A stretch of 26,327 nt of DNA from NCBI GenBank assembly GCA_964393895.1, contig CAYMWP010000058.1, forward strand, positions 1-26,327, given 5' to 3'. Within the stretch, counting starts at the first letter, position 1, and each line of letters opens with the position of its first letter. The DNA comes from B4-G1 sp964393895 (GTDB lineage Bacteria > Chloroflexota > Anaerolineae > B4-G1). Made by a program: the position numbers and the translations under genes. Positions 13,989-21,016 of this stretch are shown here, piece after piece. The notes beneath the pieces are model-generated. The model saw only the letters and a list, made by a program, of their open reading frames with translations. It was not told the origin of the DNA and made no database searches.

Positions 13989-15197
13989 TCAGGCTCCAAA
14001 CTTGGCGAGCCTGCCGGCGTAGGCCATTGCCAGGGGCAGCAAGTCTGTGTGATGGATGTGTCCCAGCCCTCCGGCCATACAGGGCCGCTCTCCGAATTTC
14101 TCCACGCCGTCGCGCCGGACGTGGACCGAAGAGATGAGCACCGGCAGTTCGTGCCAACTGTGCGCCTTCCATACCGCTGGTGTCGAGTGGTCGCCCGTGA
14201 CGATCACCACGTCTGGCTCCAGGGCCAGTATGCTTGGCAGTACGGAGTCTAGGTGCTCTATCACTTTGGCTTTGCCCTCAAAGTCTCCATCCTCTCCCCG
14301 GCTGTCGGTCTTTTTGACGTGGAAGAAAAAAAAGTCATAGTCAGCCCAGTGAGCCTCGAGGGTCTCGACCTCGCTCTCGATGGTCTCGCCGGTGGGCAGC
14401 ACGTCCATTCCGGCCAATTTGGCTACGCCTCGATACATCGGGTAAGTGGCGATGGCTCCGCAGCGCAGTGTGTAGACGTCGGGCATCAGGGGCAATCCCG
14501 GATCCTTGGCGATGCCGCGCAGGTTGCATCCATTGGCCGGGTGCTCGTCCGCCAATAGTTCCCGCGCTTGGGACAGCCATTGATTGAGCAGTTTCGCTGT
14601 GGGGGCTGCTTCAGGCCGCAGCGGCTCGATCGGCAGTGGAGGCACGCCCACTTGCTGAGGGTCGGTCTCGGTCAGGCCGTCGTACAGCTCTTTCCCCCGC
14701 AGCACTAGTACGAAGCGATATTCTTTGACCGGCTCGACGAATATCTCGTCCACACCCGGCAATCGAATCTGGCGCAGCTTTTCGCACAATCGGGCGCCGA
14801 CTTGCGTGGGTATGCGGCCTGCGCGCCGGTCGGTGATCAGCCCCTGGGAGTCGAGTGTGCAAAAGTTGCCGCGCGCCGCCAGGTCGTCGGGGTGCAGGTC
14901 AAAGCCGATGCCCAGCGCCTCCAGTACTCCGCGCCCGATTTCGTGCTGTAGCGGGTCGTAGCCAAAGAGCGATAAGTGACCAGGGCCACTGCCCGGAGTG
15001 ATGCCCGGCGCGACGGGCGTGCTCATCCCGCAGATGGAGCGCGCGGCCAGAGCGTCGAGGTTGGGAGTGTGGGCGGCTTCTAGTTCTGTGGGCCCAACTG
15101 GTTCCAGCGGCAGCCCTCCGAGGCCATCCAGCACCAACAAGAGTATCTTGGTCTCTCCTTCGATTGCCAGTTCCTGCATCAAATCCAGATCAGCCAT
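13989..15197 (-). CDS. apgM: 2,3-bisphosphoglycerate-independent phosphoglycerate mutase, archaeal type (ApgM-like)
   Basis: This 402-residue protein belongs to the alkaline phosphatase superfamily. It starts with ILLLVLDGLGGLP (about residues 16-28, first metal Asp) and has the nucleophile region GSGPGHLSLFGYDP, IGRGVLEALGIGFDL, ARGNFCTLD, and a C-terminal FFHVKKTDSRGEDGDFEGK and VTGDHSTP metal-binding segment (about residue 350). ApgM interconverts 3- and 2-phosphoglycerate in glycolysis without a bisphosphoglycerate cofactor. The ATG at 15197 is chosen because GGAAGGGA lies just upstream on the minus strand and the length is typical; an upstream in-frame start at 15239 would add 14 residues from inside a terminator hairpin. 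It lies downstream of an ABC ATPase and a terminator, so it may be transcribed separately or by readthrough. Confidence 0.92.
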   Translation of the reverse strand: MADLDLMQELAIEGETKILLLVLDGLGGLPLEPVGPTELEAAHTPNLDALAARSICGMSTPVAPGITPGSGPGHLSLFGYDPLQHEIGRGVLEALGIGFDLHPDDLAARGNFCTLDSQGLITDRRAGRIPTQVGARLCEKLRQIRLPGVDEIFVEPVKEYRFVLVLRGKELYDGLTETDPQQVGVPPLPIEPLRPEAAPTAKLLNQWLSQARELLADEHPANGCNLRGIAKDPGLPLMPDVYTLRCGAIATYPMYRGVAKLAGMDVLPTGETIESEVETLEAHWADYDFFFFHVKKTDSRGEDGDFEGKAKVIEHLDSVLPSILALEPDVVIVTGDHSTPAVWKAHSWHELPVLISSVHVRRDGVEKFGERPCMAGGLGHIHHTDLLPLAMAYAGRLAKFGA

Positions 15198-15216
15198 CGT
15201 TGTCCCTTCCAGAAGG

Positions 15217-15253
15217 AAAAAGTAGACAAGGGCAACCACCTGCTTTGTCTACT
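15217..15253 (-). terminator. Intrinsic terminator after the ABC ATPase gene
   Basis: Read on the minus strand, AGTAGACAA (15253-15245) pairs perfectly with TTGTCTACT (15229-15221) around a 15-nt loop, followed by TTTT at 15220-15217. It starts 5 bp after the ATPase stop codon and 20 bp before the ApgM start, so it separates the two genes. Confidence 0.75.
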
Positions 15254-15257
15254 GTCC

Positions 15258-16358
15258 CTACCGAATCGCCATTTGAGTTTGCTTATCAAAGACGTGCATA
15301 CGATCCATATTCAAGGCAACCGGTATAGTGTTGCCCACCCGTGCGCTCGTGCGCGGGTCGAAGCGGCCGAGAAGTTCACTGTGCTCCGTCACCAGGTAGA
15401 CCACCACCTCGTTCCCCATCAACTCGGTGACATCCACCGTGGCCTCCAACATGGCCTTACTGATCCCCGGAGGGGCGTATTCGGGGTCGTGGGTGTCTTC
15501 AGGGCGGACGCCAAAGATGACTTCCTTGCCGAGGTGCTGTCGGAATGTGTTGGCCTTGTCTTCGGGGATTTGGAGATCAAAGTCCTTGCAGTCCGCGATT
15601 ATCTTGCCATCTCGCTCCACCAACCGGGCTTCTAAAAAGTTCATGGCCGGGCTGCCGATAAAGCCGGCCACAAAGAGGTTGACGGGGCTGTCGTAGAGAT
15701 TTTGAGGGGTGTCTATCTGCTGCAATATCCCATCGTTCATCACGGCGATGCGGGTTCCCATCGTCATAGCCTCGACCTGGTCGTGAGTCACGTAGATGAA
15801 GGTCGTTTCCAGCCGCTGGTGGAGCTTGCTGATCTCGGCGCGGGCTTGCACGCGCAGCTTGGCGTCCAGGTTGGAGAGCGGCTCGTCCATCAAAAAGACA
15901 TAAGGCTCGCGGACGATGGCGCGGCCTACCGCCACTCGCTGCCGCTGCCCGCCAGATAGTTGCTTCGGCTTCCGGTCCAGCAGATTCCCGATGCCCAGGA
16001 TATCGGCGGCCTCACGGACGCGCCGTTCTATTTCCTGCTTGGGCGTCTTGCGCAGTTTGAGGCTAAAGGCCATGTTGTCGTAGACCGACATGTGGGGGTA
16101 CAGCGCGTAGGATTGGAAAACCATCGCAATGTCCCTATCCTTAGGGGGTACGTCGTTGACTACCCGGTCGCCGATGTAGATCTTGCCCTCGGTGATCTCT
16201 TCCAGGCCGGCCAGCAGGCGCAGGGAAGTGGTCTTGCCGCAGCCGGAGGGGCCAACAAAGACCAGGAATTCCTTATCGGGAATTTGGATGTCGAGGTCGT
16301 TGACCGCGACTACTTCACCGAATCTTTTGGTCACGTGATCGTACGTTACACTTGCCAT
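15258..16358 (-). CDS. ABC transporter ATP-binding protein, MalK/UgpC/MsmX type
   Basis: This 366-residue protein is a sugar-import-type (CUT1) ATPase. Walker A is GPSGCGKTTSLRLL (about residues 36-49), the Q-loop region is MVFQSYALYPHMSV, the signature is LSGGQRQRVAVGRAI (about 134-148), Walker B is VFLMDEPLSNLDA and the switch His is in YVTHDQVEAMTMG. The C-terminal 120 residues form the regulatory OB/TOBE region (GVRPEDTH, VDVTELMGNEVVVYLV). Such subunits energise uptake of sugars, glycerol-phosphate or polyols, and some serve several permeases. No permease or binding protein is nearby. The ATG has AAAAGGAG upstream, and the gene is 46 bp downstream of the DeoR gene on the same strand, so the two are probably co-transcribed and the regulator likely controls sugar use. 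Confidence 0.95.
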   Translation of the reverse strand: MASVTYDHVTKRFGEVVAVNDLDIQIPDKEFLVFVGPSGCGKTTSLRLLAGLEEITEGKIYIGDRVVNDVPPKDRDIAMVFQSYALYPHMSVYDNMAFSLKLRKTPKQEIERRVREAADILGIGNLLDRKPKQLSGGQRQRVAVGRAIVREPYVFLMDEPLSNLDAKLRVQARAEISKLHQRLETTFIYVTHDQVEAMTMGTRIAVMNDGILQQIDTPQNLYDSPVNLFVAGFIGSPAMNFLEARLVERDGKIIADCKDFDLQIPEDKANTFRQHLGKEVIFGVRPEDTHDPEYAPPGISKAMLEATVDVTELMGNEVVVYLVTEHSELLGRFDPRTSARVGNTIPVALNMDRMHVFDKQTQMAIR

Positions 16359-16404
16359 TTGACTATACTCCTTTTCGATTGAATCTGGATTCTTGCTTTC
16401 ACGA

Positions 16405-17175
16405 TTATGCCAGAACGACTCTCACGCCGGACTCGCTCAAGTCCCACAAAGGGTGTGAGGTAGCCTCCCGCGCCGTGACGACGATGTCTGCATCGGATGC
16501 AGGCGCGATGTACGCGGCCGCCACCTGGCCCACTCGCTCGGGCGATACCAGGACGATGATCTGAGAACCGATCTCTAGCAATAGCTGTGCTATCTCTGCT
16601 TGCGGGAGGCTGTCGTCGGTCAGACCATCCACGGCGCTGACGCCGTCCAATTCCAGAATGACGCGGTCGGCCCGCAGGCTGGAAAGCGCCGAGCGCGCCA
16701 ATTGCCCCACCAGGCCCACGTCGCGCCCTTCGGCTTGCCCCCCTGTGACGATCAGTGTGTGCGGCGTGTTGGCGGCGACCCAGTGGGCCACTTTTAGCCC
16801 GTTGGTGACGATGGTGAGCGGCGAGTGTCCGGTCGAGCAGCGCGCTACCTCGAACGGGAGCCGCCCAGGGCCGAGGAAAACGGTTTCACCAGTGCTGATC
16901 ATCTCGGCCACGGCCTGCCCAATGCGCGTCTCCCAAGTTGCGGCGAGGGCGCCGAGGCTCTCCGGCGCGGTTCTTTCGATGGCCACGGCCCCGCCGTGCA
17001 CGCGGTGCACTTGGCCCTGCTCTGCTAATTTTTCCAGATCGCGCCGGATGGTCGCGGCGTTCACGTCGAACTGGCGCGCCAGGTCCGCAACACGAACGTC
17101 GCCGTTTTGCGCTACTCTCCTGGCAATGGCGGCGCGCCTGGCTGCGGTCAGCTTGGGTGCAGAACGTCGTTTCAT
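16405..17175 (-). CDS. DeoR-family transcriptional regulator
   Basis: This 256-residue protein has an N-terminal DeoR helix-turn-helix (VRVADLARQFDVNAATIRRD, about residues 27-46, then KLAEQGQVHRVHGGAV). The DeoRC sensor domain includes ISTGETVFLGPG, TIVTNGLKVAHWVA, VTGGQAEGRDVGLVG and DGVSAVDGLTDDSLPQAEIAQL. DeoR regulators usually respond to phosphorylated sugars and repress neighbouring sugar genes. The ATG at 17175 is chosen because a near-consensus promoter (17183-17211) ends 7 bp upstream of it; the longer frame to 17211 would begin inside that promoter. The mRNA would be leaderless or nearly so, and no Shine-Dalgarno is seen. GCGCG repeats in and beside the promoter suggest autoregulation. 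The next gene on this strand is an ABC ATPase. Confidence 0.92.
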   Translation of the reverse strand: MKRRSAPKLTAARRAAIARRVAQNGDVRVADLARQFDVNAATIRRDLEKLAEQGQVHRVHGGAVAIERTAPESLGALAATWETRIGQAVAEMISTGETVFLGPGRLPFEVARCSTGHSPLTIVTNGLKVAHWVAANTPHTLIVTGGQAEGRDVGLVGQLARSALSSLRADRVILELDGVSAVDGLTDDSLPQAEIAQLLLEIGSQIIVLVSPERVGQVAAAYIAPASDADIVVTAREATSHPLWDLSESGVRVVLA

Positions 17176-17182
17176 ATGTCCT

Positions 17183-17211
17183 ATTTTATCACATTGTGCG
17201 CGATTTGTCAA
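17183..17211 (-). promoter_or_regulatory. Near-consensus sigma70-type promoter of the DeoR gene
   Basis: On the minus strand TTGACA (17211-17206) and TAAAAT (17188-17183) are separated by exactly 17 bp. Seven bases (17182-17176) follow before the ATG, so transcription should start at or next to the start codon. Confidence 0.8.
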
Positions 17212-17255
17212 TGTTTTTGTGCGCGATTCAGAGAGTAATTGCGCGTATTTGCGCG
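17194..17255. promoter_or_regulatory. Cluster of four GCGCG half-sites at the DeoR promoter (candidate operator)
   Basis: TTGTGCGCGATT occurs at 17194-17205 and 17217-17228, and shorter TTGCGCG copies at 17239-17245 and 17249-17255. The GCGCG cores start at 17198, 17221, 17241 and 17251. The first lies in the -10/-35 spacer and the others lie upstream of the -35. Direct-repeat arrays like this are usual for DeoR-type repressors, so self-binding is plausible. Confidence 0.6.
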
Positions 17256-17357
17256 AAGATGAGTTTTGGTTGCCGCGCCAGGAGTTGGTGAAGAGTGGAA
17301 AGTGGTTCTTGGTAACTGCCTAACGGAGCTGCGCCTCAAACCGACGAGTAAAATGGG

Positions 17358-17440
17358 ACACGGATCAACACGGGCTGCGCACACGGATTTTGTCGCTTCG
17401 CTTACACTCCGTGTTTGCCGTGTGCATCCGTGTTCAAAAT
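17358..17440. repeat. Imperfect inverted repeat built from ACACGGAT units
   Basis: The left half (17358-17391) has three ACACGG units (two as ACACGGAT) ending in TTTTG, and the right half (about 17404-17440) has the complement, CCGTGT units ending in CAAAAT. Together they can fold into a long hairpin with a short TCGCTTCGC-rich tip. From memory this kind of repeat is dispersed in many environmental bacterial genomes. The rest of 17256-17357 has nothing I recognise. Confidence 0.6.
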
Positions 17441-17459
17441 CTCGTCTGTGCCGATCAGA

Positions 17460-17491
17460 TTGTCGCACAACCTGCTGTTTTGTGGTATAAT
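17460..17491 (+). promoter_or_regulatory. Extended -10 promoter upstream of the FHA protein gene
   Basis: TGTGGTATAAT ends at 17491 with a perfect -10 (17486-17491) and TG extension. A TTGTCG at 17460-17465 is the nearest -35, at a long 20-bp spacing, so the extended -10 probably dominates. It implies a leader of about 100 nt before the ATG at 17599, including a small GGGG/CCCC hairpin at 17511-17531. Confidence 0.6.
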
Positions 17492-17598
17492 TGCACACAA
17501 GATTGTTCTTGGGGAAGTAGTGATAGGCCCCAATTGCCATTTTCCCAAATGTAAGCTACTATGCCGTCAAAGCAGGGCTTACTGGTAAGGCAGCGCCC

Positions 17599-18693
17599 AT
17601 GCCCAATTGCCGAAACTGTCCCCACAAAACGCGCACCCGCTGTATTGAAGAAAGCGCCACCTCCGATAGCGTCAAGCTGATGATGCACCGTGCCTTTGAA
17701 TCGGGGACGGACACCGAGGAGTTGTGGGGGTTGTTACAGGCAGATTGTTTGATTGAGCGTATGGAGCGAAGGTCGCGAACGCCCCGCCCATCGGCTCTGC
17801 AACGACGTCTGAAAGGCAAAGCGGCGCAGCTTCAACCGAGCGAGGTTGCCGAACAGGTCGAAAAGGTCACCCCTTTTCCCTTCCCGGCGACATCTGAGAT
17901 CATTCACGAACCGGCGAGGGAACTACCCTCTCCTATTCCAACACGAGCACGAGAAAAAAGAAAGGCAGCTTCCCTCCGCCGCTACTGCCTCGTCTTGCAG
18001 GGTGGTCAACACCGGATCGCCCTGCCAGCGAGCGGGTCACTCGTATTCGGTCGCTTTGACCCGACGATCAAGGCAAACCCTGACGTAGACCTGAGCTACG
18101 ATGACAGGGAGCACCACGTCATTTCCCGCCGCCACGCCCGCGTCACCGGTCGCGGTGGCGGGCACGAGATCGAAGATCTGGGCAGCACCAACGGAACGCG
18201 GGTCAATGGGAACAGGCTCAAGATCGGCCAAAGAGTACCAATAAGACCAGGCTATCTGGTTGCGATGGGTTACTGCCAATTTATCTATGTTCCCATACCA
18301 GAGGTGGAAATCTCACCGGATGGCTCGCCCCCCCGGGCCTACCTCAGAGTAGCGTTCACCGGGCGACGGTTCCCCCTGCCCACGTGGGGCGAGGGGGTGA
18401 TTGGCCGGAGAGACGAGATAGTGGGCTTGATTCCCGACATTGACTTGAGCGAAGAGCGAGAGGCCGCCCACGCCGTAGCCCGCCGCCACGTCAAGATCAC
18501 CGTCCGCAACGGACGTCACTACGTGGAGGACCTGGGCAGCACCACGGGCACCAAGCTAAACGGCGTGCAACTCGAAATCGGCAAGTTGGGCCTGCTGAGT
18601 CCGGGCGATCATCTCTGGCTGGGAGGATGCGTGCTGACCTATGACATAGAACGAGATCCCGCAGATGCTACTCGTATCTTGCCAGATACGTAG
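17599..18693 (+). CDS. Protein with Cys-rich N-terminus and two FHA domains
   Basis: This 364-residue protein begins with a short zinc-finger-like MPNCRNCPHKTRTRC segment (C4, C7, C15). A low-complexity, charged linker (about 55-130) follows. FHA 1 (about 145-220) has FGRFDP, the phosphothreonine-binding ISRRHARV and DLGSTNGTRVNG. FHA 2 (about 255-350) has IGRRDE, VARRHVKI and DLGSTTGTKLNG; Arg and Thr changes at positions usually Ser and Asn may alter its binding. FHA domains recognise phosphothreonine, so this is likely a scaffold or target of Ser/Thr-kinase signalling. No kinase gene is in the window. There is no signal peptide or membrane helix. The start is the first ATG of the frame with only a weak AAGG upstream, preceded by a good promoter. 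Confidence 0.88.
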   Translation: MPNCRNCPHKTRTRCIEESATSDSVKLMMHRAFESGTDTEELWGLLQADCLIERMERRSRTPRPSALQRRLKGKAAQLQPSEVAEQVEKVTPFPFPATSEIIHEPARELPSPIPTRAREKRKAASLRRYCLVLQGGQHRIALPASGSLVFGRFDPTIKANPDVDLSYDDREHHVISRRHARVTGRGGGHEIEDLGSTNGTRVNGNRLKIGQRVPIRPGYLVAMGYCQFIYVPIPEVEISPDGSPPRAYLRVAFTGRRFPLPTWGEGVIGRRDEIVGLIPDIDLSEEREAAHAVARRHVKITVRNGRHYVEDLGSTTGTKLNGVQLEIGKLGLLSPGDHLWLGGCVLTYDIERDPADATRILPDT

Positions 18694-18728
18694 AAAATTC
18701 GTCTCTTCTCAAAAAGTTGGGGGAAAAG

Positions 18729-18747
18729 GGCGGAATGCCATTCCGCC
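18729..18747. repeat. Palindromic hairpin after the FHA gene
   Basis: GGCGGAATG and CATTCCGCC form a perfect 9-bp inverted repeat around one base, 35 bp after the FHA stop. The flanking AA/TT extend it slightly, but there is no real T-tract. It may serve as a terminator and looks like a dispersed palindrome. Confidence 0.55.
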
Positions 18748-18844
18748 TTACATTACCCCGGTTTATTGAGATGATACGAAAATTCCACCGGTGCAATTAG
18801 CCCAGGAGGCTCCGTACTATCGCGCCATTTTCACCGTTGAGATC

Positions 18845-18897
18845 GCAGAGGACGCCGAGAAAATCAAAAGACTCTCTGCGCTCTCGGCGTGCTCTGC
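18845..18897. repeat. Imperfect inverted repeat of the GCAGAG/CGCCGAGA type
   Basis: GCAGAG-ga-CGCCGAGA (18845-18860) pairs with TCTCGGCG-tg-CTCTGC (18882-18897) around a 21-nt loop, upstream of the SUMF1-like gene. Similar purine-rich hairpins are dispersed repeats in several environmental phyla, from memory. No promoter for the next gene is obvious in 18748-18984. Confidence 0.55.
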
Positions 18898-18984
18898 GGT
18901 GAATTAGAATCTAACTGCACAGGTCGAGAAAATTCACTCCATCAACGGCAGCGACTGTACAAAGCGCCAAAGCGAGGTTGAGTA

Positions 18985-19770
18985 ATGTCCAAAAAGCAAG
19001 TGAAAACCAAAGAGCCAGCCAAGACCATCACTTGGGAAAAAGATGGTAAGGAAATGGTCTACGTCCCGGCCGGTGAATTTTTGATGGGCAGCGACGAAAG
19101 CCAGGACAACGAAAGTCCGGTTCATACGGTTTTTGTGGATGCATTCTACATAGACCGCTATCCGGTAACCAACGAAGAGTACAAGCGCTTTGTGGACGAT
19201 GCCGGACATGCGGTGCCGTGTTACGACGTAGAATGGGCCAACCCAGAAGGTTACAACTGGGACCCAGAAAAGCGGACGCCGCCGGAGGGTAAGGAAAAAC
19301 ATCCAGTAGTGCTCGTCCGCTGGGAGGACGCGCTGGCCTACTCTGCCTGGGCCGGCAAGCGGTTGCCCACGGAAGCGGAATGGGAACGTGCTGCGCGCGG
19401 CACCGACGGTCGCCGCTGGCCGTGGGGAGACGAATTTGTCGAAGGGCGTTGCAATACCAAAGAGAGCGGAGCCAACGGCACGGTTCCCGTAGGCCAATAC
19501 TCTCCCCAGGGGGACAGCCCGGATGGGGTTGGCGATATGGTGGGCAACGTGTGGGAGTATACCAGCAGCTTGTTCCGTGCCTATCCCTACGACGCCAACG
19601 ACGGACGGGAGAGCCAGGAGGCCGAAGGCTGGCGCGTCTTGCGTGGCGGATCTTGGGTGAACGATCTGGACCGGGCGCGCTGTACCGCCCGGCTCGATGG
19701 AGACTTTTTGTTCTTTACCAACCTCGGATTCCGTTGTGTAGTTTCGGCCGCAGAAGCAGAGAAATCATAG
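18985..19770 (+). CDS. SUMF1/FGE-fold protein (formylglycine-generating enzyme family), probably non-catalytic
   Basis: This 261-residue protein shows the family pattern throughout: MVYVPAGEFLMGSDES (about residues 24-39), VDAFYIDRYPVTNEEYKRFV, HPVVLVRWEDALAYSAWAGKRLPTEAEWERAARG (about 105-138), WPWGDEF, DMVGNVWEYTS, WRVLRGGSW and NLGFRCV near the end. In true formylglycine-generating enzymes two cysteines follow the GGS motif (GGSxxC....C); here the equivalent positions are Asn and Ala (GGSWVNDLDRA), so the sulfatase-activating reaction is unlikely. The fold is widely reused as a binding module or in kinase-linked proteins. No signal peptide is seen. The ATG has a modest GAGG upstream. Neighbours (FHA protein upstream, tRNA downstream) hint at, but do not prove, a signalling role. 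Confidence 0.9.
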   Translation: MSKKQVKTKEPAKTITWEKDGKEMVYVPAGEFLMGSDESQDNESPVHTVFVDAFYIDRYPVTNEEYKRFVDDAGHAVPCYDVEWANPEGYNWDPEKRTPPEGKEKHPVVLVRWEDALAYSAWAGKRLPTEAEWERAARGTDGRRWPWGDEFVEGRCNTKESGANGTVPVGQYSPQGDSPDGVGDMVGNVWEYTSSLFRAYPYDANDGRESQEAEGWRVLRGGSWVNDLDRARCTARLDGDFLFFTNLGFRCVVSAAEAEKS

Positions 19771-19796
19771 CCGTCTTCCCAGACACGCTCTAATGC

Positions 19797-19825
19797 TTGA
19801 CAGGCAAGTTTCATTCGGTTAGAAT
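19797..19825 (+). promoter_or_regulatory. Near-consensus promoter of tRNA-Arg
   Basis: TTGACA at 19797-19802 and TAGAAT at 19820-19825 are separated by exactly 17 bp, and the tRNA begins 12 bp downstream. It is one of the two best promoters in the window. Confidence 0.82.
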
Positions 19826-19836
19826 ACCGTCGTCGT

Positions 19837-19910
19837 GCCCCAGTAGCTCAATTGGACAGAGCCCCGGACTTCTAATCCGGTTGTTGCAGGTTCAAGTCCT
19901 GCCTGGGGTA
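19837..19910 (+). tRNA. tRNA-Arg (anticodon UCU)
   Basis: A full cloverleaf can be drawn by eye. The acceptor GCCCCAG pairs with CTGGGGT (one G-U pair), the D-stem is GCTC/GAGC, the anticodon stem is CCGGA/TCCGG with loop CTTCTAA (anticodon TCT at 19871-19873), and the T-stem is GCAGG/CCTGC with loop TTCAAGT. The discriminator is A at 19910. CCA is not encoded. It reads AGA codons. Confidence 0.96.
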
Positions 19911-19945
19911 TTCCTGGTATATGGGGCGTTGAAGGAGGGCGATGG

Positions 19946-21016
19946 GTGAAGAGGGCGGGGGGGCGTATCCAAGATGAGACAATGAGCGCGCCTGTACTCG
20001 TTACTGGCGCGACCGGCTTTCTGGGGCGCACACTGTGCCCCTATCTCGTTGGGCGTGGATATCGCCTGCGGGCGCTAGTGCGTACTTCCAGTGACTGGGA
20101 GTTCCTGCCCCCTCTGGGAATAGAGTTAGCTTGGGGGGATGTCCGTGACACCGAGGCCGTCCACGCGGCCGCTGAAGGATGCCGGATGGTGGTACACGCC
20201 GCCGGCAAGTTCCGCTTCTGGGGACGGCGCACGGACTTTTTCTCCATCAATCTGGATGGGACGCGAAACATATTGGAAGCCGCGCGACAGGTTGGCGTCG
20301 AGCGGCTTGTCTTTATATCCACCATTGCCGTCATTGGCGCGCCTCGCGCCCAAACGGTGATAGACGAGACGTACCCTCCCACTCCTTGGGACGCCTATCA
20401 GCGCAGCAAGCTCGCGGCCGAGCGGCTGGCACTGCATTATTACCACGAGTACGGATTGCCAGCCATCGTACTGCGCCCTGGCGCGTTCTATGGGCCTGGC
20501 AGTCGCTACGCTTTCAACCGCCTGTTCTTCGAGGATCCACTCAAAGGCCTCCCTGTGCAAGTGCATGATGGGCGGCGTATTACCTTCCCCGTCTACATCC
20601 AGGACGTGGCTCAGGCCATTGACCTGGCGCTCAGACGAGGGCGGCTGGGTGAAATATACAATATCTGTGCCCCCAGTCTGAGCCATCGTGAGGTCAACTG
20701 TACAGTGGATCAACTGCTGGGCTACCGCATCCGGCGACCTAACGTGCCTTCCTGGGCCATGTTGGCTCTGGCGCGAGCGTGGACGTGGCTCTCGCGTTAC
20801 ACCGGTCGGGAGCCTTACTACCCCCTCAACCTGGCTCTCTACGTCTTTTACGATTGGAAAACATCCAGTGAGAAAGCCCAACGCGAATTGGGGTTCGTCC
20901 CCACGCCGTTTAAAGTGGGCGCGCGAGCGACGTTGGCCTGGTATCGAGAGATGGGCGTAGGGCCAACCAATGTGCTGACCAGGTTGGCGGCGCGCGTAAC
21001 CCGGAGGAAACTATGA
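19946..21016 (+). CDS. NAD-dependent epimerase/dehydratase (extended SDR)
   Basis: This 356-residue protein is an extended short-chain dehydrogenase. It has the Rossmann motif VTGATGFLGRTL (about residues 18-29), the acidic site GDVRD (about 64-68), VVHAAG, the FISTIAV strand with the catalytic Ser/Thr, and the YQRSK catalytic Tyr/Lys (about 150). The C-terminal half contains LRPGAFYGPG and FPVYIQDVAQAI. Members act on nucleotide sugars, dihydroflavonol-like ketones or hopanoid-linked sugars; the substrate is not evident. The GTG start at 19946 is favoured by GGAGG at 19934-19938 with 7-nt spacing; an internal ATG at 19982 has a poorer site and would trim 12 residues. It begins 36 bp after the tRNA, probably shares its promoter, and overlaps the nnr start by 4 bp. 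Confidence 0.9.
   Translation: MKRAGGRIQDETMSAPVLVTGATGFLGRTLCPYLVGRGYRLRALVRTSSDWEFLPPLGIELAWGDVRDTEAVHAAAEGCRMVVHAAGKFRFWGRRTDFFSINLDGTRNILEAARQVGVERLVFISTIAVIGAPRAQTVIDETYPPTPWDAYQRSKLAAERLALHYYHEYGLPAIVLRPGAFYGPGSRYAFNRLFFEDPLKGLPVQVHDGRRITFPVYIQDVAQAIDLALRRGRLGEIYNICAPSLSHREVNCTVDQLLGYRIRRPNVPSWAMLALARAWTWLSRYTGREPYYPLNLALYVFYDWKTSSEKAQRELGFVPTPFKVGARATLAWYREMGVGPTNVLTRLAARVTRRKL

Noticed and set aside
13904..14137. 77-codon + strand ORF
   Set aside because: It overlaps the 3' end of the phosphoglycerate mutase gene, is Arg/Pro-rich and lacks a ribosome binding site.
17176..17211. Longer N-terminus of the DeoR protein
   Set aside because: It would start in the -35 box of a near-consensus promoter. 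The ATG at 17175 fits both promoter and family length.
19942..19977. Short 11-codon leader ORF before the epimerase
   Set aside because: Its ATG is only 3 nt from the Shine-Dalgarno, while the GTG at 19946 is optimally spaced, and the peptide has no regulatory codon pattern.
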